This document shows positions 24,268 to 35,586 of a stretch of 64,000 nucleotides of DNA, in pieces. The position numbers and the translations under genes were made by a program. Every line of letters starts with the position of its first letter. Position 1 is the first letter of the stretch. The notes beneath the pieces were generated by a model. The model saw nothing but the letters and a program-made list of their open reading frames with translations. It was not told where the DNA came from and did no database searches. Source of the DNA: Amaurobius ferox (taxonomy: Eukaryota > Arthropoda > Arachnida > Araneae > Amaurobiidae); assembly GCA_951213105.1 (NCBI GenBank), contig OX578145.1:121129524-121193523 (forward strand), read 5' to 3'.

Positions 24268-25530
24268 TAAACAAGATCAATCATGCATAAAGCATTGATT
24301 ATGGAACACTTTCCAACTTCAATGCAATTTTATTTAAACATCTCTGAAAGGCGATACATTCCTCGGTAATATTTTTTAAATTATCACAATACTGCATTAA
24401 TTTATTATATTTGAAAACTTAAAACTTCTTCGAAAAAAATGAACTTCATTCAAATAACGGCATTGAAATATAAATTGCCTGGTTTAAACATCTCTAAAAT
24501 GCGATACATTCCACGATAATATTTTAAAAATTATCATAATACTACAATAATTTAATATATTTTAAAACTTCATCGAAAACAAATGAAACTTATTCAAATT
24601 ACGTCATCGAAATATAACACACCTGGCTCTCTCTATAAAAGCAGCAATTCATTCATTGACTTTTTTCCATTCATTTCATTAATCACAATACTGTAATAAT
24701 TTATTTTATTTAAATACTTAAGACTATGGAGCTTCAACTAATTAAACTGTGTAAAATCAATGAATATTTCATTCATATCAACTGTATTGCAGACTCCAGC
24801 GCTAAATTTTGCGGTAAAGAAATTCAGGAATTCTTACACAACTCATCTTACAGCTTGATGTGTTTGCAATCTCCATAAGTGAAAATTAGGCTTCGTTGTA
24901 AAAATAATCAAAGTTGGATGATCATTTAAACTCAAATATATTGTAATTGCGTTGTTTCAGTATGTAAATGCACAGAATTTAAGCAAAAATAAAGCGGTTT
25001 TAGGACGAATACAACACTAAATATGAATTAAAAAGAACTTAAAATCACGATTCTGACACAAGATTGTTGCCATATTCTAGTTTGAAGTGAGTCACGTGAT
25101 CTCATCATATAATGGTCACGTGATCTCTTCATATGAAAGGTGTAATAATTATTTTAATTTTTATTTAAAACACTACTGAATATATTTTGCTGAAATTGTT
25201 TTCATATATTATATGGGATAACTTGAATATTTCATAAAACTTTCGAAGAAGATTGTGAATTTTAAATTAGCTTAAAAAATGTTTGAAAAATTAGCTCCCA
25301 TGGGATTCAATGTATTTCATTTTCTCAATCCGCTTTCAATCCAAAACTAATTGGGTGATATTATTCATTTATATTCCCATAGGTCCCACAGACTGTCTGA
25401 ACATCATACTAAAATTTCATTTTGATAATGTTATTTTTACTGCAGATATCATGGTAACGGACAGACAGACAGACAGAATGAACAAAGTCATAAACACTTT
25501 TCAACTACGTTGTAAAGTGTTAAAAATATA
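24268..25530 (-). mobile_element. R3 repeat, second copy
   Basis: Reverse orientation: starts on the minus strand at TTTTTAACACTTTACAAC (about 25,530), includes CACGTGATC motifs (about 25,080-25,135) and ends with the hairpin ATCAATGCTTTATGCATGAT near 24,270. A separate 38-bp copy of the same terminal block lies at 24,011-24,048, so the terminus is duplicated about 256 bp apart. No coding capacity. Confidence 0.6.
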
Positions 25531-26200
25531 GAACATATCTTTTATTTTAATTCAAAATATTTTTGGTACTGCCATCTGTTGCCGTAATTTAATTCATATC
25601 GACTATTTTTATTTTGTAATAAAGATTTTTAAATATCTATTCCTTATAATACAGTATTAAATACAACAGCAGATCATATATAATAGTGCCACAATCACGG
25701 AAAGGTAATTTCTCATTCTCTGAATTTGATAAAGGGATCTGAATGTACATCACTGAAGACTGCAGCTTTGTCTTCAAGTTCCTTAATTTTCATGTCTACA
25801 TTTTCTTATTTTTCTGAGTATAGTTTCTTTTTGCTGATATCAATTAATACATGTGCATAAAATACATTTAAAAAATTGAATTCAACATACAGTTTGTATG
25901 AATTACTTAAATGACTTAATTTTCTTTATTCTTGTGTAATTATCATTTTTTTATAGAAAGGAACAATTATGAATCACTATATAAATTTCTTATCACATCA
26001 CCCCTTGTATTTCCTTCAACATTCACAATGTACTTTACTAAAATAAACAGTGGTAACAATGCTCACTGCAGAAACGTAATCATAAAAATTTCCTTTTTAT
26101 AAGAATATTTACATAGAATAATAAGAATTAATGGAGATTTACAAGGAACACAAAAGTTGGTCTCATCATCAATGGATACTTGTTAGAAGTATTCATTACA
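25531..26200. other. Gene-free spacer between R3 copies
   Basis: AT-rich, nothing recognised. Confidence 0.4.
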
Positions 26201-27783
26201 AACAAGAAAGATCAATCATGCATAAAGCATTGATTATGAAACACTTTCCAACTTCAATGTAATTTTATATAAACATCTCTAAAGTACGATACATTCATCG
26301 GTAATATTTTAAAAATTATCACAATACTACATTAATTTATTATATTTGAAAACTTAAAAGTTCATCGAAAAAAATGAACTTCATTCAAATGACGTCAATT
26401 AAATATAAATCGCCTGGCTCCTCGGTAATGTTTTCAACATTATCATAATAGTACAATAATTTACTATATTTGAAAACTTCATCGAAAACACCTGAAATTT
26501 ATTCAAATAACGTCATCGAAATATAGCACACCTGGCTCTCTTTATAAAAGCAGCATTTCATTCATAAACATTTTTACATTTATTTTATTCATCACAATAC
26601 TATAATAATTTATTTTATTTAAAACTTAAGACTATGGAGGTACAAGTAATTAAACTCTATGCTTAAAACTTCATCGAAAAAATCGTCCTTCTTTCTGTAA
26701 AATCAAAGAATATTTCATTCCTATCAGCTATATTGCAGACTCCATGAGATAAATAATTTTGCGTTAAAGAAATGCAGCAATTCTTATACAACTCATTCTA
26801 CATATTTTGCCGATTACATTTTCCATAAGTGAAAATTAGGCTTCGTTGTTGGAATAATTAAATATGGAGGATCATTTAAACTCAAATATATTGTAATTGC
26901 GTTGTTTCAGTATGTAGATGTACAGAATTTAAGCAAAAATAAAGAAGGTTTAAGAAGGATACAATACTTAATATCAATTAAAAAGAATTTTGAAAATCAC
27001 AATTTTGACACAAGATGGACGCCGGGGCGCGGTAGCCCATTGGTTAGCGCGCTGGAGTTGCACTCGGTAGGCCCGGGATCGATTCCAGCCACTGCCAAAA
27101 CTGCCGCCGTGTTCACGCGGAGTACGATCACGTTAAACATGTGGGTCCGAAAGTCCCTCCGAGAGGTTGGTGGTAGGGGAAGGAGGGTACGGTCCCTGTG
27201 GATGCCTCCCCCACTGGGTTCCGGTCTAAATTGGGTGGCACTTCCCGGCCGTCCAAACAGTTACCTTACACCTTTCTGGTAGGTCGGACGGTCTGGGGAA
27301 CAACAACAACAACAAGATGGACGCCATATTTTATTTTGTAGTGGGTCACGTGATCTCTTCATATAATGGTCACGTGATCGCTTCATATAAAGGTGTGATT
27401 ATTATAATTTTTATTTCAAAAATTACTGAATATATTTTGCTGAATTTTTTTTTTTATATATTTTATGGGATAATTTGAATATTTCCTAAAACTTTCGAAG
27501 CAATTTGTAAATTTTAAATCCGCTTAAAAAATGCTTGAAAAATTAGGTCCCACAGGGTTCAATGTATTTCATTTTTTTCAACCCGGGTTCAATCCAAAAC
27601 TAATTGGGTGATATTATTCATTTATATTTCCATAGGTCCCACAGACTGTCTGAACAACATAATAAAATTTCATTTTGATTAAGTCACTTTTACGGTAATT
27701 ATCGTGCTAACGGAGAGACAGACTGACAGACAGAATGAACATAGTCATAAACACTTTTCAACTTTGTTGTAAAGTGTTAAAAA
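26201..27783 (-). mobile_element. R3 repeat, third copy, carrying a SINE
   Basis: Same structure as the copy at 24,268, with GATCAATCATGCATAAAGC at the low end and GTTGTAAAGTGTTAAAAA at the high end. It is interrupted at 27,024-27,312 by a SINE. Confidence 0.6.
27024..27312 (+). mobile_element. tRNA-derived SINE with target-site duplication
   Basis: GC-rich 289-bp insertion in an AT-rich repeat. A box A-like TAGCCCATTGG and a box B-like GGATCGATTCC lie in a tRNA-like head (about 27,024-27,095). The body contains CTTCCCGGCCGTCCAAACAG and GGTCGGACGGTCTGGGG, and the tail is (AAC)n. It is flanked by CAAGATGGACGCC at 27,011-27,023 and 27,313-27,325, a 13-bp target duplication. Related tail fragments occur at 55,159-55,194 and 57,883-57,971. 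Confidence 0.85.
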
Positions 27784-28091
27784 ATATAGTATAAAACTGT
27801 GTCATCCACAGAGATCAGTTGATCCAAACTTGTTCGTGCCTCAGACATATTCATTAAAATAGTATTATGAGAAATATTTTCTCATGTAATCTTCTGATGT
27901 TACATCACAGTTCGAGAAAGCAATTGGTCGTAAGCAAGAGAAAATGGCACACAACCACTGCCAGTAACATGATATTCTTATCACTTTAGCCACAAAAAAT
28001 AGCTGTATAAAATAATTTGTTTCATTCAATTTGAATTATAGGCGTTGATGAAGGATACAAAAAAAATTGTGTTCTCTCGTAAATATACTAA

Positions 28092-29244
28092 CAAGGGAAG
28101 GCTTTGCAATAGTTCTCTCGGATTGCAATCTTTCATGTCCTATCTTGTAAAGGACCATGAATAATGATAAAACGCCACGGCTTTCATCTGCTAAGTGATA
28201 GGGGGCGCCACAATAACAATCTGAAGTTGTCATGTAAACGTGCTCTACTGACGCGTATTATTAACATTTTAGTGTGAAAATATTATTCTTTTCAATTATT
28301 ATTATTATTTTGAAATAAAATGGACAATAATGGTAAGTAGTAAACGATAAATTTATTACTAATATACTTTACATCTTATTAATTAGTTAAACAACTGCCA
28401 AGACATGGTCGTAATGGTTGATCAAACGCAACAAAGACAAAGGCTGAAATTTTTCGAAACCAAAACTGAACTAATCAACAAAACTATTGACTGTACTACA
28501 ATTAAAGTCAAATCAAATGAAATTTGTAAAATAATGAATGATATAAATTCTTTGTAAGTTTGAAATTATGAATGGGAATGATTAAATGTATGATCAATAC
28601 AAATGAAAACGCTACAATGTGCACATTTGACAAATGCATGATCATTGAAATTTACAATGAAACTAGTTGCTGAACCAATATTAAATACAGTTGCCATTAC
28701 CTTCTTAAATTTTGTAATGTGTTTTTCAACAGAATATCCAGCTTTTTCCCAAGAATATATTGCCATATCTTGAAATATATCAGCGCCAAGTTAATTGTAC
28801 GCAAATGAATGCATTTTTAAAATAAATAATCTGTTATTTAACTTTCTGTTGACCTCTTCATCGATATTGGTTCAAAATTCATCGATGTCTTCAATATGGA
28901 CCGCTTCAATGCATGCAGCTCGAATTTTCATGTAGTCTTCGATACGTTTTACAAATGCCTTATAAGGATTGAAGAAGCAACAGTCTAACGGCTGTGCATA
29001 TTTTGTTGTTTTTTCAGGTATTATTTAATAATAATAATAACTGAAAAGGATAATATTTTCACACTAAAATGTAAATAATACACGTCAGTAGAGCACGTTT
29101 GCATGACAACTTCAGATTGTTATTGTGGCGCCCCCTATCACTTAGCAGATGAAAGTCGTGGCGTTTTATCATTATTCATGGCCCTTTACAAGATAGGACA
29201 TGGAAGATTGCAATCCGAGAGAACTATTGCAAAGCCTTCTCTTG
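28092..29244. mobile_element. DNA transposon with 197-bp inverted repeats, TAA duplication
   Basis: The ends (28,092-28,288 and about 29,048-29,244) are inverted copies of about 95% identity starting CAAGRGAAGGCTTTGCAATA. They are flanked by TAA on both sides, and the unoccupied sequence ATACTAAGATAAAATGAACA is present nearby at about 29,504 and 29,766, which confirms the insertion and its duplication (TAA, or TA within it). The interior has remains of a DDE transposase. Superfamily uncertain: TAA suits PIF/Harbinger, TA suits Tc1/mariner-like groups. Confidence 0.75.
28566..28999 (-). pseudogene. C-terminal part of a DDE transposase, broken
   Basis: On the minus strand AQPLDCCFFNPYKAFVKRIE reads like the conserved end of a DDE transposase catalytic domain (Q-P-L-D-x-x-F-F-x-P-x-K). 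After one TGA stop it continues with LFILKMHSFAYN, a second stop, then SWEKAGYSVEKHI and a Cys/His cluster KCAHCSVFICIDH. The N-terminal two thirds of the enzyme are missing, so the element is a deletion derivative. Family is inference from these motifs. Confidence 0.5.
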
Positions 29245-29247
29245 TAA

Positions 29248-30010
29248 GATAAAATGAACATAGGTAAGGGGCGCCGAAGCACCCCCTCCTAAAACGTACA
29301 CCCTATAAGTTCAACAAATTTCTAAGAGATTGAGAAAAGACAAGGAATAAATCCCGCCCAATCTTTCAGACAAATTCATATAAAAGGTGTAATTATTATA
29401 ATTTTTATTTCAAAAACTACTGAATATATTTTGCTGAATTTTTTTTTTATATATTTTATGGGATAATTTGAATATTTCCTAAAATTGTGTTCTCTCGTAA
29501 ATATACTAAGATAAAATGAACATAGGTAAGGGGCGCCGAAGCACCCCCTCCTAAAAGGCACACCCTATATGCTCATCAAATTTCCAAGAAATTGAGAAAA
29601 GACAAAGGATAAATCCCGCCCAATCTTTCAGACAAGTTCATATAAATGGTGTAATTATTATAATTTTTATTTCAAAAACTACTGAATATATTTTACTGAA
29701 ATTTTTTTTTATATATTTTATGGGATAATTTGAATATTTCCTAAAATTGTGTTCTCTCGTAAATATACTAAGATAAAATGAACATAGGTAAGGGGCGCCG
29801 AAGCACCCCCTCCTAAATGGCACACCCTATATGCTCATAAATTTCCAAGAGATTGAGAAAAGACAAAGGATAAATCCCGCCCAATCTTTCAGACAAGTTC
29901 ATATAAAAGGTGTAATTATTATAATTTTTATTTCAAAAACTACTGAATATATTTTACTGAATTTTTTTTTATATATTTTATGGGATAATTTGAATATTTC
30001 TTAAAACTTT
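29248..30010. repeat. 262-bp tandem repeat, about three copies
   Basis: Units repeat every 262 bp: each has GGTAAGGGGCGCCGAAGCAC, a CAATCTTTCAGACAA block, a piece of R3 (ATTATTATAATTTTTATTTC) and GTGTTCTCTCGTAAATATAC. Divergence is very low apart from small differences in T-runs. The array joins R3 sequence to non-R3 sequence, so it arose by local duplication of a composite. Confidence 0.85.
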
Positions 30011-30290
30011 TGAAGCAATTTGCGAACTTTAAATCCGCTTAAAAAATGTTTGAAAAATTAGGTCTTATAGGGTTCAATGTACTTCATTTTTTCAACCCGG
30101 GTTCAATCCAAAACTAATTGTGTGATATTATTCATTTATATTCCCATAGATTCCACAGACAGTCTGAACAACATACAAGAATTTCATTTTCATAAATTCA
30201 TTTTTACGGTAGTTATCATGCTGACGGACAGACAGACAGGCAGACAGACAGAATGAACATAGTTGTAAAGTGTTAAAAATGTTTATTGAA
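30003..30290 (-). mobile_element. R3 fragment, start of element
   Basis: Continuation of R3 in reverse orientation, ending with GACAGACAGACAGGCAGACAG and GTTGTAAAGTGTTAAAAATG, the R3 head. The body toward lower coordinates is replaced by the 262-bp tandem units. Confidence 0.55.
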
Positions 30291-30313
30291 TGTTATAAAC
30301 CCTAAGAATCATT

Positions 30314-31777
30314 TACAGGTTTGGAAGTATTCATGATTTAAAATAAGATCTTGTGTAATAGTGTTATAGAAGAAGAAAACAATGCAAAAACGAGGATAAT
30401 AACGGCTTTTATTATACAAAAAAGGGTTGAAAGAGAAAGGATCACAATACAAGTGTCAACCTCAGTAAAACAGAATGAGTAAAACAATGTGATGATGCGG
30501 TTTTCGACTGTGTGGGGGAACCTTGGGAAGCCACGCATGCTGTACAATGATTTCCCACACTTTCCATGACGATTTATATCAGTTGTCTACTCAAAGAGTT
30601 TCAAGCCTCACGGAGAGCAGTTTTCAATCCCGAAACGGAGCTTGGTTCAATCCCGATGCAGAGGGCTACAAGATGTCTCCCGAGTTTATCCTACATATGC
30701 TCTATTGGATTCAGATCAGGAGAGTTGGCAGGCCACTGCACGTACTGGATATCTTCAGTTTGAAGGATGTCATCGACCAAGACCTCACGATGAGGAGGTT
30801 CGTTATAATCCATGAATATGAAATAAGGACCAACAGCATCTCAAAACAATCGAATGATAGGCTCAAGGACTTTGCCTCTGTATCTTTGACCGGTAACCGA
30901 CCCCGTGTCAAAGATATGGAGATCTGCGCGGCCGTCCATTATGATGCCTGCCAAGATCGTGAATCTCCCAAAAGGAAAAGATGTCTTCCGTGACATTTCC
31001 CGGGTGAAAACGCATTCTACGTTCTCTCCTGATCGTGGTACGACGAGAATCAGTTTGCAGGCTAAACCTGAATTCGCCAGTGAACATGACATTGCCCCAC
31101 TGTTGTCCACTCCACTACCGATGTTCCAAACTCCAGTGCAAACACGCGCATTTCTATGCAGACGTCAGTGGAATGCAAACTGCTGGTCGTCTGGCATAGA
31201 AACCAACATGTCTGAGTCTCCTGTAAATAGTTTGTCTCGAAATAGTGACTCCTGTGGCAGCTGTCAATTCCTAACCCAGTTGTCTGGCAGAACGGTTCCT
31301 CTGACGCCGCGCAATTATCACCAAATATCGGTCTTGCCGAACGGTTGTTACCCTTGGCCGACCTGGTACTGGTCGTCAGGTAGCATCTCTAGTGGGTTGG
31401 AACCTACGCCACAGTCTGGCGATCACACACTGAGGCACATTCAGAATTCGAGAAGCTTCAGTTTGGAATCGAGCGAATTCCAGCATTCCAATAATTCGTC
31501 CCTTCAAAAACATGGCCAGTTGGCATTTTCGTGACATCTTTCGCCTGTTTTTATTGTTAACAACGCTCCGCACCACAGAAATTGCGAAATTCTGCCTCAA
31601 CTGGCCATGCCGCTCGAGACCGCTCCAGTGCTTTGCACATGTCGATGTCGACTGAACTGTTTTGCATAAGTACAATGATTTACCTTCATTCCACGATTCT
31701 CCACAACTGATTATGAACCATTGTATCCATATTAACTCGGAACTTTTCGCATTTTACGAAGTATGAACATTTGGACA

Positions 31778-31780
<3 letters not shown>
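30314..31780 (-). mobile_element. Second Tc1-type transposon relic
   Basis: Contains a broken Tc1 transposase on the minus strand. The right end GGACAGTGTA at 31,770-31,780 and the left end TACAGGTTTGG at about 30,312 are weakly inverted (both continue with TTCAT within about 20 bases), with TA flanks. The right end abuts a (TA)n tract. End positions are less certain than for the first copy. Confidence 0.6.
30520..31536 (-). pseudogene. Tc1-family transposase, broken
   Basis: Start region MSRKCQLAMFLKGRIIGMLE with the helix-turn-helix ILNVPQCVIARLWRRFQ; later GIIMDGRADLHIFDTGSVTG and QRYRGKVLEPIIRLF, then a stop, GPYFIFMDYNEPPHR (second Asp; usual D-N-A-R-P-H altered) and SPDLNPIEHM (third residue Glu kept) followed by a stop in place of Trp. 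The first catalytic region (DESRF) is degraded. Different sequence from the relic at 6,630, so a separate family. Confidence 0.85.
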
Positions 31781-31848
<68 letters not shown>

Positions 31849-31864
31849 CATATTATTAAAATTT

Positions 31865-31899
<35 letters not shown>
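31780..31899. repeat. Two (TA)n tracts with inverted flanks
   Basis: 31,780-31,846 and 31,870-31,899 are TA dinucleotides. The second is framed by AAAATTTTACATG and its complement CATGTAAAATTTTT, making a long palindrome. Confidence 0.95.
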
Positions 31900-31904
<5 letters not shown>

Positions 31905-32647
31905 AAATTTTTGGATTATATCATTCTAATACTCATGTAGTTTAGTAGGGATAAAAATAAATTGGTTCGTATTAACTTATAAAACTGGTATTTAACCTAC
32001 AAATATTTATTTATATTTATTTATAACCTACAAATATTTAACCTACAACACTAGTACCTACAAATAAAATTTGCTGTCTTATGTCATCGTTGTAGCTATT
32101 ATAGTTCCTTAGACAGAACATGCAGTCAGGGCTATAGGTCAAACCGTTGATCTGATTGGCAATATTTTTTGCGTTTCTGATGCAACTCAATGTAAAGGAC
32201 ATGCTTTTACTGTTTTTGTTTAAATTCCAAGAATAGTGTTTGATTAATCGAACATATACTGAAAACATATTTTTCTCAGTATCTTTTGAATGATTGTAAA
32301 TATTCAAATAATTTTTGCTCAGTTATATAGAAATTTATATGACAAACATACACCTAATTTACTTCAAATGCGTATCCAGACCAGTTTTTGATTTTTTTGG
32401 AATTTAATGTGGGAAACCGAAAAACGTTTTGGTGTCCATTTAAGTTTAATTTGGAAAATTTCCATAAAAGAAATTGCCATTGAAAGAATTTTATAGCATT
32501 TTCAACTGAAATCTGACATTTTAGAGTTTAAAACACTTTTCCCTTACCATTACAAAAAGGTAATATTTTAGTAATTTAAAAAAAATTAATGAAAATATGT
32601 ATGCATCAGAGGAATACTAATTATATGCAAAACCATCATTAAGGAAA
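31900..32647. other. Gene-free stretch
   Basis: Nothing recognised; a short ACCTACAAATATTTA duplication near 31,995-32,050. Confidence 0.4.
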
Positions 32648-32703
32648 TCTGATGTGGGCAACACCTATGACTTTCCCAGCAGATTCAAATTCATTCTGGT
32701 ACT

Positions 32704-33470
32704 TTTAACACTTTACAAATAGTTGAAAAGTGTTTATGACTTTGGTCATTCTAGCTATCTGTCTGTCCGTACAGACTATCTGTCTGTCCGTACAGACTAT
32801 CTGTCTGTTAGTACAGACTGTCTGTCAGCAAAATATATACAGTAGCTTTTAAATAGAAATTAAAATAATAATTATACCTATACAATATGAAGAAATCAAG
32901 TGACCCACTTCATAATAAAATACGGCATCCATCTTTTTTCCCAGACTATATATCGTGATTTTTATTCTTTTAAATTTATATTTAATGTTTCATCCGTCCT
33001 AAAACCGCTTTATGTTTGCGTATTTTCTATATTCTGTGCCAACTCAATTACAATACTTTTGAGTTCGAATGATCATCAAACTTTGATTATTTCTACAACG
33101 GAGCCCACTTCTAATGGATGCAGATGTAAACAAAAGATTGTAAGATGAGTTGTATAAGAATTTCTGAATATTTTTCACGCAAAATTATTTAACTCTGAAG
33201 CCTGGAATAAGGGTGTATGAAATATTCACTGCTTTTACATAGAGAGACAGAGGATTTATATTTCGAGACGCCATTTGAACGAAGTTCATTCTTTTTTTCG
33301 ATGCAGGTTTAATTTTTCAAGTCAAATATATTATTGTAACTCTGTGATAATTAAAAAAATATCACCGCGGAATGTATCGCGTATTAGATGTTTAAATGAA
33401 ATTGCATTTAAGTTGAAAAATGTTTCATAATCAATGTTTTATGAATGATTGATGTCTTTCATGTTTATTT
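32704..33470 (+). mobile_element. R3 fragment nested in R2
   Basis: Starts CTTTTAACACTTTACAAATA, has TGTCTGTCCGTACAGACTAT repeats, and ends with AATGATTGATGTCTTTCATG. It is shorter than the full R3 (internal deletion). Confidence 0.55.
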
Positions 33471-33974
33471 CATTATGCATTAAATTGGGTTTAAAGGCAG
33501 AAAATAACAAGAATACTTTTCTGATATTATACCCAATTTGCCTTTTTATTGCATCTTCGTTTTGTCTGGCAACTTAATTCTCTTTAAATTCTTCGGGTTC
33601 TCAAAATTCCAAAAAGTTAAAATATCTCGAGAACGGTTCATCGTCATGGGACAAGTCTTATTCGCTTAGTTATCTAAATTTGGCTGAAGAACAAAATGCT
33701 AAATTAATAGATTTCAACACTTAAATCATTTATTTCTGATTTTCACTATCTTTACGGGCCATTTCGCAAAGGGTCTGTTATGTTTTTCGAATCATATCAA
33801 AATCTAATCAGCAACAGGATAAACATCAAAAGAGTTAACTATTAATTTCTAAGAAATGTCATTAAATAGTTTTTTAACTGCAGTGAAAAACGTCTTCAGT
33901 TTCTCAAAATTAAAAATTTAAATATCTGGAGAATGATTCATCTTAGAGGAATAGCGTTGATATATGTATGAAAC

Positions 33975-34751
33975 ATGTATTTAATTGATACATTGAGCAT
34001 ATGTAGTTTTATTGCTATGTTAAATGCTATGTTTAAATGCTATGTTATGAGCATTGCTAGGATCCATAATATTCTTAATTACAATTATATTTTAAATAAT
34101 TCATCTCTATCTCGATGTACTCATATTATTGATTTAGGTGTCACTTTCGACGATACTTTTAACTTTCAGAGACATATCGATAATATTATTAAAAGAGCCT
34201 ACCAAAGACTTGGTTTCACCTTAAGACGATCTCGTGTTTTTGCCAGTTCTGATACGATTATTTATATTTATAATACCTTTGTTAAACCAATTTTGGAATA
34301 TTGTGCACTGATTTGGGACCCTGTTTACAATCTTTATTCTCAACGGATAGAAATCGTGCAAAATAAACTATTACGTACTATTGATTACAGATTGACTGGC
34401 TATTATCCTTATGAAATGCATTCAAGGGAACTCAGACAGAAATATTGTTTAATGTTTCTTAAAAAAAGAAGAAGCTGGTCCTGCCTCTTGTTTTATTATA
34501 AGGTTTTAAATAATACTATTGATTGCCCTATTTTACTTTCTTGCCTGGAGTTTCACATACCTGTCAATAATACCAGGAAAAAAACTCCTTTTCACAATAC
34601 TACTGTTAAACACAACTACATTAAATGCTATTGTATCTATAAATTTGTTGATCTATATAATACCTATCGTGCTGATATTGATATATTTAGCTTGACTTCT
34701 GCCTGTTTTAAAAAAGCCTGTTTCAATGCGCTTGACATGTTTATTTCTTAA
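33975..34751 (+). pseudogene. Non-LTR retrotransposon reverse transcriptase, C-terminal part
   Basis: The downstream end of a Jockey-like LINE ORF2: after the polymerase core such proteins carry a conserved thumb/C-terminal stretch, here DLGVTFDDTFNFQRHIDNII followed by KRAYQRLGF, then FVKPILEYCALIWDPVYN and RIEIVQNKLLRTI. The catalytic YxDD lies upstream and is absent, so this is 5'-truncated, as is usual for LINE insertions. The first 20 or so codons are probably host repeat. The frame is open to a normal stop at 34,749-34,751, followed by a short 3' UTR and an A-rich tail at 34,837-34,866. It is therefore a fairly young, dead-on-arrival copy. Confidence 0.85.
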
Positions 34752-34836
34752 TATTCTTGTATCCTATGTTCTGTACTTTTTAATTTCTTGTGTGGCTACT
34801 GTAACTGGATTTCATCTGTAGTTGCCACGTAAATTG

Positions 34837-34866
34837 AATAAAATAAAATAAAAATAAAATAAAATT
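34837..34866 (+). repeat. LINE 3' tail (AATAAA-rich)
   Basis: Run of AAAAT-type units at the 3' end of the LINE fragment; after it R2 sequence resumes. Confidence 0.75.
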
Positions 34867-35586
34867 ATAGATCGGATATTTTAGTTTTCCGGGTCATTTC
34901 GACAAAAAAAAGGCAGATACTTTTTTTTTTCCGAATCATACCAAAACCTAACCAACACCACAGCATCACACAAGTGACTTATCTACCACATTTTGCGCAA
35001 TTTGATCAATCTGTCTGTCAGCTAAAGTGGATGCATAAAATTTTTTGAAGGCCATTCCGCAAGAAAAATGCAGGTTCATTTTTCCTGAATTGGACCAAAA
35101 ATCTAATGAGCACCAATGTCGCCCACAAGTGACTTCTCCATAAAATGTTATAAGATTTGGTCTATTAGTGTTTTGAGATAGAGAGGATACATATATTTCA
35201 CTGACGTACACACACACAGACTCACACAGAGGCCTCACGCTAAGAATAGCTTTTTTTGTATTCTAGAGGTCCCAAACGTGTATTTCCATCTAAAACTCGA
35301 GTTGAGATTTTCGAGATGATTCCAATATTTTCCCTCTTCATTGCCATGTATTGCAGAATAAACGATTAATATTAGGTCGAGCGTTTAATATTTCGAATGC
35401 GTTAAAAAATGTATTTGCTGGAGATATAAAATGGGGTTAAATTCCCATAATTGTAAGAATTACACGTAATTTGATCAAGAATAGCATTTAAATATGATAA
35501 AAAAATAGGATGCTTCTTACGACTTAGTGGATATAACACAAAATCTCTTTTTGACGTGAATATTTTAGGCAGGTCATTGCATTTTT

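Larger units (their letters stand above)
32648..35360 (-). mobile_element. R2 repeat, reverse copy with two nested insertions
   Basis: Starts TCTGATGTGGGCAACACCTA at 32,648 and ends with the R2 hairpin region CCATGTATTGCAG near 35,345. Body blocks include ATCTCGAGAACGGTTCAT (about 33,624) and GTGACTTATCTACC. R3 sequence occupies about 32,704-33,470 and a LINE tail about 33,970-34,866. The body also has the internal duplicated module seen in the copy at 35,587. Confidence 0.55.

Noticed and set aside
30523..31534. Open frames of 156 and 209 codons on the plus strand
   Set aside because: They lie antisense to the Tc1 transposase relic, whose minus-strand translation shows the family motifs.
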